Source: CAZVJA01 sp964626885
Lineage (GTDB): Bacteria; Planctomycetota; Planctomycetia; Planctomycetales; Planctomycetaceae
Direction: 5' to 3'
DNA: 9,232 bases
Assembly (NCBI GenBank): GCA_964626885.1
Contig: CAZVJA010000211.1
Span: 1 to 9,232, forward strand
Shown one piece after another: positions 1-6,648 of the stretch. The translations under genes were made by a program, and so were the position numbers. The notes below the pieces were generated by a model. That model was not told the DNA's origin. It made no database searches and saw only the letters and a list, made by a program, of their open reading frames with translations. Each line of letters begins with the position of its first letter. Position 1 is the stretch's first letter.

Positions 1-1795
1 CTTTGTCGCGGATCAAATCGCGAAGTTCGTCCGTGACCACCAGCAGTTCGAACACACCGATCCGTCCTATGTAGCCGAGCCCGCCGCAAGTCGGGCACGG
101 TTCTTCCGATTGCTCCGTGGGAGGGCGGTAGAACTGGTCGATACGATCCGCCGGGATGCCGACGCTCTCTAGAAACTCCCGTTTTGGTTTGTAGCTCTCG
201 CGGCACTCCGGACAAAGACGTCGCACCAGACGCTGGCCAAGAATTGCCGAAACCGAATTGGCGATCATGAACGGCTCGACCCCCAGCTCCAACAATCGAT
301 ACAGCGCGGTAATCGTGTCGTTCGCATGCACGGTGGAAAACACCATGTGCCCGGTGTTCGCCGCCTGGCAGGCAATCGTCGCGGTTTCGCCGTCGCGGAT
401 TTCCCCGATCATCAACACGTCGGGGTCTTGCCGCAAAATGCTCCGTAGCGAATTCGCAAAGGTCTGCCCCGCCTTGGTATTGATTTCAATCTGATTGACG
501 TTGGACATCTTGTATTCAATCGGATCTTCAACCGTGATGACGTTCCGCTGATACGCGTCAATATCACGCAGCGCCGCGTACAAAGTGGTCGATTTTCCGG
601 CCCCGGTCGGACCGCAACTGAGGAACAGTCCATGCGGCTGGTGGATGATGCCACGGACCGCTTCCTGCAACTGCTTCCGCAAACCCAGCCCGGCCAGCGA
701 ATTCACCGAGTTCGCCTGATCGAGAATACGCAGGCTCATCTTTTCGCCGTGACGTGTCCCTTGCGTGGCGACGCGGAAATCAATTTCGCGTCCCTCCATC
801 GCGGCGCCGAAGCCGCCGTCCTGGGCGCGGCGTTTCTCGGTGATGTCCATCGCGCAGAGCACTTTGAAAATGTTCATCACCGCGTCGCCGATCGCCCGGT
901 CGAACGGCTCGGTCGGGTACATGACGCCGTCGATGCGCAGCCGGACCGCCAGTTCGTCGTCTTTGGGCTCCAGGTGAATATCGGTGCTGCGCCGCAGGAT
1001 CGCGTCATACACGAGTTCCTTGGCCGCCAGATAGCCTCGCGAATTTTCGACCTGGCGGGACCGAGCGGGGTCCGATTTTCCCCCCAGCGATGTCTTGCCG
1101 ACAAAGCTGATCGGCGGGCCGACCGCGGACTCCTGAATCTTTCGCGACCCGATATGAATCCCGACACGTGCCAACAGACGGACCAGCACCTTTTCAATGT
1201 GGCGTGGGGTCATCACCTTCGAGGACTCGGGAACCCGTTGATTTCGTTCCGCAATGTAGAGCCCCATCGGTACGCCGTAGGCCGCCGCGAGCGCCAGAAA
1301 ACTCAGCGCGAAATGCGGGAAGCACAAGAAAGCCAGAAACCCGGCGACTCCAGAGAGCAGTACTACCGAGTTCCAGAACTCGCTGCGGACCTTGAGAGAA
1401 CGGCTGTCGTCATCGACCCAGCGGCAACTCCACATCCACAAGCCCATCATTCCCAAGACGACGATCAGGCCCAGGAGGCTGAAATAATTTCCCACGCCTC
1501 CTCCCGTGGCGCGCGACCCGCGCGTAAAGCCGGCGGGATCAACCGCATATTGATGACCTGACGACCCGGCCCCCGCTACGCTGGGATTGGCGGCTGGCGT
1601 CTGCTCGACGGGGGCCTCCGGCGGCGGAGGGGGCTTCTTTTTGAAGAGCTGCTGTGCCTCTAAAGGGGTACCGGCAGAACCCCACAACACCAGCATGAGG
1701 ACGAGCGAACGGACGAGCCAGGCAAATCCAAAGATCTGTTCGCGGCGGGGTAATGCCGCCGAATCCTTGTCGTTGAGGATTTCAAGCTCCGTCAT
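1..1795 (-). CDS. GspE/PilB-family type II secretion / type IV pilus assembly ATPase with membrane N-terminus (partial, C-terminus off the window)
   Basis: Hexameric ATPase expected to power pilus or pseudopilus extension at the inner membrane. 598 codons are visible from ATG at 1795; the frame is still open at base 1. The ATPase core is canonical: N2D start near 255-290 (STDIHLEP at 270-277), Walker A GPTGAGKST (395-403), Asp box TVEDPIEY (421-428), Walker B LMIGEIRD (461-468), His box GHMVFSTVHAND (482-493), and a zinc-type four-cysteine module CPEC (528-531) plus CPTC (567-570), typical of GspE/PilB and absent from PilT. The first 180 residues are not the usual soluble GspE/PilB N-domain. 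They contain hydrophobic stretches at about 21-42, 104-123, 141-158 and 162-181, with a proline-rich linker (KKKPPPPPEAP, 52-62). Charges (R17/R18, R125-R137, R184-R187) fit an even number of passes with the ATPase in the cytoplasm. No Shine-Dalgarno site is visible before the ATG. It lies 230 bp downstream of pilT on the same strand. I cannot tell pilus from type II secretion use by sequence alone. Confidence 0.93.
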   Translation of the reverse strand, partial: MTELEILNDKDSAALPRREQIFGFAWLVRSLVLMLVLWGSAGTPLEAQQLFKKKPPPPPEAPVEQTPAANPSVAGAGSSGHQYAVDPAGFTRGSRATGGGVGNYFSLLGLIVVLGMMGLWMWSCRWVDDDSRSLKVRSEFWNSVVLLSGVAGFLAFLCFPHFALSFLALAAAYGVPMGLYIAERNQRVPESSKVMTPRHIEKVLVRLLARVGIHIGSRKIQESAVGPPISFVGKTSLGGKSDPARSRQVENSRGYLAAKELVYDAILRRSTDIHLEPKDDELAVRLRIDGVMYPTEPFDRAIGDAVMNIFKVLCAMDITEKRRAQDGGFGAAMEGREIDFRVATQGTRHGEKMSLRILDQANSVNSLAGLGLRKQLQEAVRGIIHQPHGLFLSCGPTGAGKSTTLYAALRDIDAYQRNVITVEDPIEYKMSNVNQIEINTKAGQTFANSLRSILRQDPDVLMIGEIRDGETATIACQAANTGHMVFSTVHANDTITALYRLLELGVEPFMIANSVSAILGQRLVRRLCPECRESYKPKREFLESVGIPADRIDQFYRPPTEQSEEPCPTCGGLGYIGRIGVFELLVVTDELRDLIRDK

Positions 1796-1953
1796 CGCGT
1801 CGATCGAATAGTGTCGAAGATCGCACGACCTGACCACCGTCCGGCCCTTTTCAACTGCAACACGACCTCGCCTACGCCGCGTTCTTGTCCGAGTTCGAAT
1901 GCTAACTTTTTCCCTCCGGCCGACTCTTCATCCTAACGGCCGGGGGTCTCTCA

Positions 1954-1983
1954 ATTCTATAGCGATTTGCAAGTCGTTTTGAA
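1954..1983 (-). promoter_or_regulatory. Weak candidate promoter ahead of the assembly ATPase gene
   Basis: On the minus strand, TTCAAA (1983-1978) and TAGAAT (1959-1954) have an 18-bp spacer. It lies in the 230-bp gap between pilT and the ATPase start, giving a leader of about 150 nt. It could allow expression independent of pilT. Confidence 0.25.
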
Positions 1984-1989
1984 GATTGG

Positions 1990-2015
1990 CGGCACCGGAC
2001 GAATCACCGGTTCCG
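1990..2015 (-). other. Hairpin just downstream of pilT
   Basis: CGGCACCGG (1990-1998) and CCGGTTCCG (2007-2015) form a 9-bp stem with one mismatch and an 8-base loop, starting 10 bases past the pilT stop. No U-tract follows on the minus strand, so intrinsic termination is doubtful. Confidence 0.3.
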
Positions 2016-2025
2016 AGACTGCGCG

Positions 2026-3171
2026 TCAGAGAATCGCCGCCCCCTTCACGTCGATCCCCTTGATCATCATTTTCAGCTCTTCGACATTGGGAGAGATCTC
2101 GAAGGCATCGGCCCGGCTGATGAACTCCTTTTGGATGAAAGAGTAGAGGCTGTCGTTGAACCGCTGCATCCCTTCCTCCTTGCCGATCCGCATCGCGGCC
2201 GGGAGCTTCTCGTCTTCTCCTTCCAGAATCAGCTTCCGGACGGTGGGGTTGAAAGTCATGATCTCGACGATCGGCACGCGGCCGGGGCCCTTGCCTTCCT
2301 CGCAAATCGTGCGGAGCAGCTTCTGGGCGACAATCGCTCGCATGTTGAAGTCCATGCTGCCGCGCAATGCCTGGTGCATTTCCTGGGGAAAGAGGTCGAG
2401 GATACGGCCGATGGTGCTCGGCGCGCTCGAGGCGTGAATCGTCCCGAATACCAGGTGCCCGGTTTCGGCCGCGTGCATGGCGGTCTCGAACGTTTCCATG
2501 TCGCGCATTTCGCCCACCAGCATGATGTCGGGGTCTTCACGGACGGCGTGCTTCATCGCGATCTTGAAGTCTTTGACGTCGATTCCCACTTCCCGCTGGT
2601 TGATCAGGCATTTGTCGGGCGTATATACAAATTCGATCGGGTCTTCGATCGTCAGAATGTGCTTGCGCATGTTGTGGTTGACCCAGTTCAACATGCTGGC
2701 GATCGTCGTGCTCTTGCCGCTTCCCGTCACCCCCGCCAAGAGCACCATTCCCTGGTCGAATTTGCAGAGCTGCTCGACGATCGGCGGCAGGTTCAATCCC
2801 GCAAAGTCGGGAATGAATCGCTCCACCTTTCGCGAAACCATCCCCGGATTGCCCAGCTGCATGAACAGGTTGACGCGGAACCGCCACGGCTCGCCGTTGT
2901 CGATGACCACATATGAAAAGTCGGCTCCCCCTTCCTCCTGGAAAATCCGCTTGTTGCGCTCATCCATCATCGGGTCGAACAGCTCGAACATTTTCTCGCG
3001 GGAGATCGGCTCCATCTGCAGCTCGCGGAGCGTGCCCCGCACACGCAAAATGGGGGCCTTGCCAACCTGCATGTGCAGGTCCGACCCCTTGTGCTTGATC
3101 AACTGCCGAAAGATCTTGTTGATTTCCAGCTCGCGCGGCTCACTGGTTGCAATCGATGTCGCCGTGGCCAT
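2026..3171 (-). CDS. pilT: PilT-like type IV pilus retraction ATPase
   Basis: Hexameric ATPase that drives pilus disassembly and retraction (twitching, DNA uptake, adhesion), on the cytoplasmic face of the inner membrane. The 381-residue product has the compact PilT plan without the zinc module: GSDLHMQVG (29-37), arginine-rich N2D strands (RFRVN, 97-101), Walker A GVTGSGKST (147-155), Asp box LTIEDPIEF (173-181), Walker B IMLVGEMRD (216-224) and His box HLVFGTIHASSA (239-250). The C-terminal retraction motif, AIRNLIRE in proteobacterial PilT, appears as TVRKLILE (310-317): the Arg, the LI pair and the final Glu are kept. I chose ATG 3171 over an in-frame TTG at 3189 because AGGA (3179-3182) sits 7 nt upstream of the ATG, inside what would be the extension. 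The assembly ATPase follows on the same strand after 230 bp; hisF lies upstream, separated by a repeat element. Confidence 0.95.
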   Translation of the reverse strand: MATATSIATSEPRELEINKIFRQLIKHKGSDLHMQVGKAPILRVRGTLRELQMEPISREKMFELFDPMMDERNKRIFQEEGGADFSYVVIDNGEPWRFRVNLFMQLGNPGMVSRKVERFIPDFAGLNLPPIVEQLCKFDQGMVLLAGVTGSGKSTTIASMLNWVNHNMRKHILTIEDPIEFVYTPDKCLINQREVGIDVKDFKIAMKHAVREDPDIMLVGEMRDMETFETAMHAAETGHLVFGTIHASSAPSTIGRILDLFPQEMHQALRGSMDFNMRAIVAQKLLRTICEEGKGPGRVPIVEIMTFNPTVRKLILEGEDEKLPAAMRIGKEEGMQRFNDSLYSFIQKEFISRADAFEISPNVEELKMMIKGIDVKGAAIL

Positions 3172-3178
3172 GGGTTCG

Positions 3179-3182
3179 TCCT
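3179..3182 (-). promoter_or_regulatory. Ribosome binding site of pilT
   Basis: The minus strand reads AGGA followed by 7 nt and ATG (3171). It decides between the ATG and an in-frame TTG at 3189. Confidence 0.6.
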
Positions 3183-3260
3183 GTCTCAATGTTTCACGGT
3201 AACGTATGGCTCGGCCACACGGTTCATGTCCATTCGTATCGGCTTTTCGGTTTTCTCTTC

Positions 3261-3396
3261 AGCTGGTTTCAAAACCGGGAGGGCGAGGGGGTACCGCCCG
3301 CAGGGTGGTCCGCCGAGCCGCTACGTCCGAAAATCTCTGGTTATGGCGGCTCCACGGGAGTGTCGCCCTCCCAAATACAAGTTTTTGAAACCACCG
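3261..3396. repeat. MITE-like dispersed repeat, copy A (136 bp)
   Basis: Aligns without gaps to the copy at 6341-6476, with 126 of 136 bases identical by my count. The ends are an imperfect inverted repeat (GCTGGTTTCAAAACC-like at left, GTTTTTGAAACCACC at 3381-3395). A second inner inverted pair is GGGAGGGCGA (3277-3286) and TCGCCCTCCC (3363-3372). It sits between the hisF 3' end and the pilT start and carries no transposase. The right end is followed by a 20-bp tandem duplication. Its termini have decayed relative to copy B. Confidence 0.9.
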
Positions 3397-3422
3397 CTAT
3401 TCTTTTGAAACCGCCGCTATTC
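3383..3422. repeat. 20-bp tandem duplication at the right edge of repeat copy A
   Basis: Bases 3383-3402 (TTTTGAAACCACCGCTATTC) recur directly at 3403-3422 with one change (A3393 to G3413). The unit joins the last 13-14 bases of the element to adjoining flank (GCTATTC), so the duplication includes non-element DNA. Confidence 0.9.
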
Positions 3423-3430
3423 TATTGTCC

Positions 3431-3442
3431 TGTTCGCGAACA
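3431..3442. other. Perfect 12-bp palindrome downstream of hisF
   Basis: TGTTCGCGAACA is its own reverse complement. It lies 12 bases past the hisF stop and about 260 bp upstream of the pilT start, just outside repeat copy A. It could be a dimeric-repressor site or a small hairpin; no known operator was matched. Confidence 0.4.
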
Positions 3443-3453
3443 TTCCCTCCCGT

Positions 3454-4236
3454 TCAACCCGTCAGCGAACCGATCCGCACCGGCACGCCTCGTTCCGCGA
3501 GGTAACGCTTTGTCTCTTCAATACTGTACGTTCCGTAGTGGAAGATACTGGCGGCCAGGGCCGCGCTCGCCTTCCCTTCCGTCAATACCTGGTACAAATG
3601 CTCGGGAGAACCCGCCCCACCGCTGGCGACGACCGGAATCGTCACCGCTTCCGCGACGGCCCGCGTGATTTCAATGTCGTAACCGTCCTGTGTTCCGTCG
3701 GCGTCCATCGACGTCAGCACGATCTCCCCCGCGCCGAGCCGCTCGACTTCGCGTGCCCAGGCGACCGCTTCCAGCCCGGTCGGAATGCGCCCGCCGTTGA
3801 TGTGCACATCCCAGAACTCCTGGCCATCCTTTTGCACACGCTTGGGATCAATATTCACCACAATACACTGGCTGCCGAACCGCAAGGCCGCCTCGCGGAC
3901 AAAATCCGGATTGCGGACCGCCGCCGAGTTGATCGACACTTTGTCGCATCCCGCCTTTAACAGTTGCCGAATATCCTCCAGCGTTCGGATGCCCCCTCCC
4001 ACCGTCAGCGGCATGAAGGCCACTTCCGACGTCCGCTGCACCACGTCGAGCATGATCGCCCGCTCTTCGTGGCTGGCGGTGATATCCAGGAAGACCAGCT
4101 CGTCGGCCCCCTCCTCCTCATAACGCGCCGCCACGTCAACCGGATCACCCGCATCTCGCAGGTTCAGAAAATTGACCCCCTTGACCACCCGTCCGGCATG
4201 GACGTCCAGGCATGGGATAATCCGTTTGGCGAGCAT
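3454..4236 (-). CDS. hisF: Imidazole glycerol phosphate synthase, cyclase subunit HisF
   Basis: Cytoplasmic enzyme of histidine biosynthesis. With the glutaminase HisH it turns PRFAR and ammonia into imidazole glycerol phosphate and AICAR. The 260-residue product is full length and a clean match to the HisF (beta/alpha)8 barrel: N-terminal MLAKRIIPCLDV with catalytic Asp11, catalytic Asp130 in VNIDPKRV (127-134), and the phosphate-binding loops TVGGGIR (78-84) and ASGGAGS (204-210). VKGVNFLNLRDAGDP (18-32) is also a family signature. ATG at 4236 gives the standard N-terminus; no strong Shine-Dalgarno site precedes it. No hisH, hisA or other his gene is in the window, so this is an isolated his gene, as is common in genomes with scattered his genes. 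A candidate promoter lies about 50-75 bp upstream. Its 3' side borders a 136-bp repeat. Confidence 0.97.
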   Translation of the reverse strand: MLAKRIIPCLDVHAGRVVKGVNFLNLRDAGDPVDVAARYEEEGADELVFLDITASHEERAIMLDVVQRTSEVAFMPLTVGGGIRTLEDIRQLLKAGCDKVSINSAAVRNPDFVREAALRFGSQCIVVNIDPKRVQKDGQEFWDVHINGGRIPTGLEAVAWAREVERLGAGEIVLTSMDADGTQDGYDIEITRAVAEAVTIPVVASGGAGSPEHLYQVLTEGKASAALAASIFHYGTYSIEETKRYLAERGVPVRIGSLTG

Positions 4237-4283
4237 GAAGGGCCTGTCTCGGGTCGCTAGGGGAACGGCTGTCTGACAATTTC

Positions 4284-4312
4284 ACTGTAAGCAGCCTTCC
4301 GGCGGCAGTCAA
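4284..4312 (-). promoter_or_regulatory. Candidate sigma-70-like promoter of hisF
   Basis: On the minus strand, TTGACT (4312-4307) and TACAGT (4289-4284) are separated by 17 bp. The predicted transcription start near 4277 would leave a leader of about 40 nt before hisF. Box matches are 5/6 and 4/6 to the E. coli consensus. It lies on the hisF side of the hairpins that follow the peptidase gene, which supports separate transcription. Planctomycete promoters may differ, so this is a candidate only. Confidence 0.4.
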
Positions 4313-4370
4313 CGACCGGCCCAAACGTAGGGATTTCCCGCATGTTTCGTCATGGAAACGGCTTAGGTCC

Positions 4371-4415
4371 GCCTCAGATTCCGCGCGACACCGCCGTCTG
4401 AGGCACGAACGTGCC
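4371..4415 (-). other. Two overlapping hairpins after the peptidase gene
   Basis: GCCTCAGA (4371-4378) pairs with TCTGAGGC (4397-4404). GGCACG (4402-4407) pairs with CGTGCC (4410-4415). The two stems share bases 4402-4404 and so compete. They begin 15 bases past the peptidase stop codon. There is no U-run after them, so a classical intrinsic terminator is not supported; RNA-end protection or factor-dependent termination is possible. Confidence 0.4.
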
Positions 4416-4429
4416 GAAACTGGAACCGC

Positions 4430-6244
4430 CTAACCTCCGGCTAACTGCAAGAACCTTTCGACGCGCCCTTCGACAAGATCGAGGCTGCGGTTCCAGAAGC
4501 CTGGCTGGGAGAGTTCTTCCCCAAACGAGGACTGCACGGCTTCTTCGGTGTCCTGGCAGCCGGTGGCGATGAGGAAGCGACGATACTGCTCGGGGAACGC
4601 CGCTCCCCGCTCCCGCGCCAAAGCATACACGCCGAGGGACAGCAGATACCCGAACGTGTACGGAAAATTGTAAAACGGCAGCGAGCTGATGTAGAAGTGC
4701 AGCTTCGAGACCCAGAAGTTCGGGTTCCATCCGTCCGGCGCAAGGGCGTCGCAATATGCTTCCTTCTGTGCGGCCAGCATCAACTCCGACAATTCAGCGG
4801 CGGTCAGTTCCCCCTCCGCGCGCTGCGTATGAAAACTGTTCTCGAATAGAAACCGCGCGTGGATGTTCATCAGATAGACGACCGCATCCGACAAAATGTT
4901 GTCGAGGATCGCCAACTGCTCCGTATTTGACTTCGCGTCGTCCAGCCGGCGGTCGATGAGCACCGCCTCGGCGAACGTCGACGCGGTCTCCGCCAGGTTC
5001 ATCGGATAATCCTGCAAGAGCAGCGGGGCATCGCGCAGCACGTGCGAATGATACGCGTGCCCCAGTTCGTGCGCGAGGGTCGACATGCTGTCCGACGTGT
5101 TGGTGAAGGTCATGAAGATTCGCGATTCCTTTCGCGTGGGGAACCCGGTGCAGAAACCACCCTGGCGTTTCCCCTTTCGATTCTCGACTTCGATCCAGCG
5201 CCGCTCAATCGAATCTCGCGCGAATTCGCCCAGGTCGCCGCTGAACGAGGTGAACGTGGAGATGACGAGATCGCAGGCCTCGTCGTACGACAAGTGCTCG
5301 CCCGCCGCCGAGGTGCCTGTCGGCAGCGGCGCCTGCAAGTCGTACCAGCAAAGTTGCTCCAGGCCGAGCATTTCCGCTTTCTTCCGCAGGAATTTCACCA
5401 GCATCTCCTTGCGGGCGGCAATGCTGCTCCACATGGCGTCGAGCGTTTCGCGGCGCATGCGGTTGTGACAGAGCGGCGCGACGAGGTGATCCGCCAGGTC
5501 CATTCGCCGGTAATAGGTCAAACGGGTTCCGGCGATGTGATTGATCGCATCGGCACAGGTATCGGCGATCGAGCTCCAGGCTTTGTCCGCCGCGAAGAAG
5601 TTGTTCTCCCGAACGGCCCGCTGCGGCGAGTCAAACTGCACCTGCCCCGGCGACTTCTCGACGACCTCCCCCTTCTCCATGACGCGAATCTTCAACGCGC
5701 CGGAAATACGATCGTACAGCCGTCCCCAGGCGTGAATGCCGTCAACCGCCAACTCGGCCGCGAGCAGCTCCTGTTCGCGCGGCAGGCGGAGTTGCGCCAT
5801 CCGCCTGCTGTCGTGCAAAAAGTAACTGATCTCCCGCAAATACGGATCGCAAGCGAGCATTCCCTCGAGATCCTTCTCCGACGCGCTCTGCAACGCCAGG
5901 TCGATGTTTGTGTCAATCCGCTCGCTGAGGGGTTCGAGCGCCGCTAGCTGTGCTTCAAGGCGTTGAAACTCCTTGTTCTCCGCTTCCGCCGCGCAATGGC
6001 AGCCGATGAATGCTTCGAGATCACTGCCGCGGCCATTGATCTGCTCGTAATCGCGCAAGAACGACGCCCAGGCCGCACCGCTTTGCGGATCACCGCTGAC
6101 CGCCGGCAACCCGTCGGAAATGTTCGCGACTCGCTCCAGTTCCGCGTGATAGTCGTCGAGGACTTTCCGAAACTCCTCGGACGTCGGGTGCGGATAGAGG
6201 GACTCCAGTTCCCACGTCTCGGGAAAGTGTGCGGCGGTCGTCAC
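4430..6244 (-). CDS. pepF: M3-family oligoendopeptidase F (zinc metallopeptidase)
   Basis: Cytoplasmic zinc peptidase expected to degrade short peptides, as in the PepF branch of the thimet-oligopeptidase (M3) family. 604 residues, normal length for PepF. The N-terminal half (1-300) is helical, as in the family. The catalytic motif is HELGH (392-396) within STLAHELGHAYHSH, so zinc ligands are H392 and H396 with E393 as general base; E419 in NLAETASTF is the likely third ligand. The C-terminal substrate-side segment SSLPFYNFPYTFGY (520-533) is typical. The start is GTG 6244: an excellent AAGGAG (plus-strand bases 6252-6257) lies 7 nt upstream, and an ATG at 6249 is out of frame and stops at once. 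No signal peptide. hisF follows on the same strand after 193 bp with hairpins and a candidate promoter between, so co-transcription is uncertain. The neighbour upstream is divergent. Confidence 0.93.
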   Translation of the reverse strand: MTTAAHFPETWELESLYPHPTSEEFRKVLDDYHAELERVANISDGLPAVSGDPQSGAAWASFLRDYEQINGRGSDLEAFIGCHCAAEAENKEFQRLEAQLAALEPLSERIDTNIDLALQSASEKDLEGMLACDPYLREISYFLHDSRRMAQLRLPREQELLAAELAVDGIHAWGRLYDRISGALKIRVMEKGEVVEKSPGQVQFDSPQRAVRENNFFAADKAWSSIADTCADAINHIAGTRLTYYRRMDLADHLVAPLCHNRMRRETLDAMWSSIAARKEMLVKFLRKKAEMLGLEQLCWYDLQAPLPTGTSAAGEHLSYDEACDLVISTFTSFSGDLGEFARDSIERRWIEVENRKGKRQGGFCTGFPTRKESRIFMTFTNTSDSMSTLAHELGHAYHSHVLRDAPLLLQDYPMNLAETASTFAEAVLIDRRLDDAKSNTEQLAILDNILSDAVVYLMNIHARFLFENSFHTQRAEGELTAAELSELMLAAQKEAYCDALAPDGWNPNFWVSKLHFYISSLPFYNFPYTFGYLLSLGVYALARERGAAFPEQYRRFLIATGCQDTEEAVQSSFGEELSQPGFWNRSLDLVEGRVERFLQLAGG

Positions 6245-6251
6245 GACATAG

Positions 6252-6257
6252 CTCCTT
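6252..6257 (-). promoter_or_regulatory. Strong ribosome binding site of the M3 peptidase
   Basis: The minus strand reads AAGGAG, 7 nt before GTG 6244. It is the best Shine-Dalgarno site in the window and fixes the GTG start. Confidence 0.8.
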
Positions 6258-6340
6258 GCGTTCGATCATCTTCAGGGCTTAATACAATCCAGCCCCCACA
6301 AGCAATGCCTTGGTGCATCACACCCGCGGCATCTGCCAGC

Positions 6341-6476
6341 AGGTGGTTTCAAAACCGGGAGGGCGAGGGGGCACCGCCCGGAGGGTGGTCCGCCGAGCCG
6401 TTGCGTCCGAAAGTCTCTGGTTGTGGCGGCTCCACAGGAGTGTCGCCCTCCCAAATACAAGGTTTTGAAACCACCT
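6341..6476. repeat. MITE-like dispersed repeat, copy B (136 bp)
   Basis: Same element and orientation as 3261-3396. Here the terminal inverted repeats are perfect over 16 bp: AGGTGGTTTCAAAACC (6341-6356) and GGTTTTGAAACCACCT (6461-6476). The inner pair GGGAGGGCGA (6357-6366) and TCGCCCTCCC (6443-6452) is also perfect, with an 8-base AAATACAA bulge (6453-6460) separating it from the right terminus. A shorter GAGCCG/CGGCTC pair lies inside. The whole unit could fold into a long, interrupted hairpin. It sits in the divergent gap between the peptidase and the guanidino enzyme. Confidence 0.92.
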
Positions 6477-6540
6477 CAGGGTTCTACTCGACAGCCCGCC
6501 CACCGGCAACTCTGCCCGGTATTGCAGCAAGAAACTGCTG

Positions 6541-6570
6541 TTCGCAGCCGCAAGCCCTAGCCGATATGAT
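6541..6570 (+). promoter_or_regulatory. Candidate promoter of the guanidino-enzyme gene
   Basis: TTCGCA (6541-6546), an 18-bp spacer and TATGAT (6565-6570; 5/6 match to the -10 consensus). The predicted start near 6577 would give a leader of about 70 nt before ATG 6649. The -35 match is weak. Confidence 0.3.
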
Positions 6571-6648
6571 CCCGGTCGACCCCAACATTACGACACCAAT
6601 CACATTCAGAAGCAACGGTCACACCTCAGAATTCAAGATGCATCGCGT

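Larger units (their letters stand above)
6245..6648. other. Divergent intergenic region between the peptidase and the guanidino enzyme
   Basis: 404 bp without a convincing gene. It holds the peptidase ribosome binding site (6252-6257), repeat copy B (6341-6476) and a candidate plus-strand promoter (6541-6570). Open frames running through the repeat translate it and are also open in copy A, but most codon differences between the copies change the amino acid, so they are not treated as genes. Confidence 0.7.

Noticed and set aside
632..1561. 309-codon plus-strand open frame
   Set aside because: It lies fully antisense to the conserved ATPase gene, has no family resemblance (rich in His, Arg, Gln and Asp), and is a typical shadow frame in GC-rich DNA.
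3172..3189. Six-codon N-terminal extension of PilT from TTG 3189
   Set aside because: The Shine-Dalgarno-like AGGA lies inside it and serves ATG 3171.
2131..3202. Long plus-strand open frames opposite pilT
   Set aside because: They are antisense shadows of a well-conserved gene with all motifs intact on the minus strand.
3147..3668. Open frames across repeat copy A that share peptide segments with frames across copy B
   Set aside because: The likeness comes from the DNA repeat. Most codon differences between copies change the residue, so there is no sign of protein selection.
5042..5947. 301-codon plus-strand open frame opposite the peptidase
   Set aside because: It is antisense to the HELGH-containing gene and resembles no protein family.
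3261..6476. Composite transposon bounded by the two 136-bp repeats
   Set aside because: The enclosed genes (hisF, M3 peptidase) are housekeeping-like and there is no transposase; the repeats are more simply two independent insertions.
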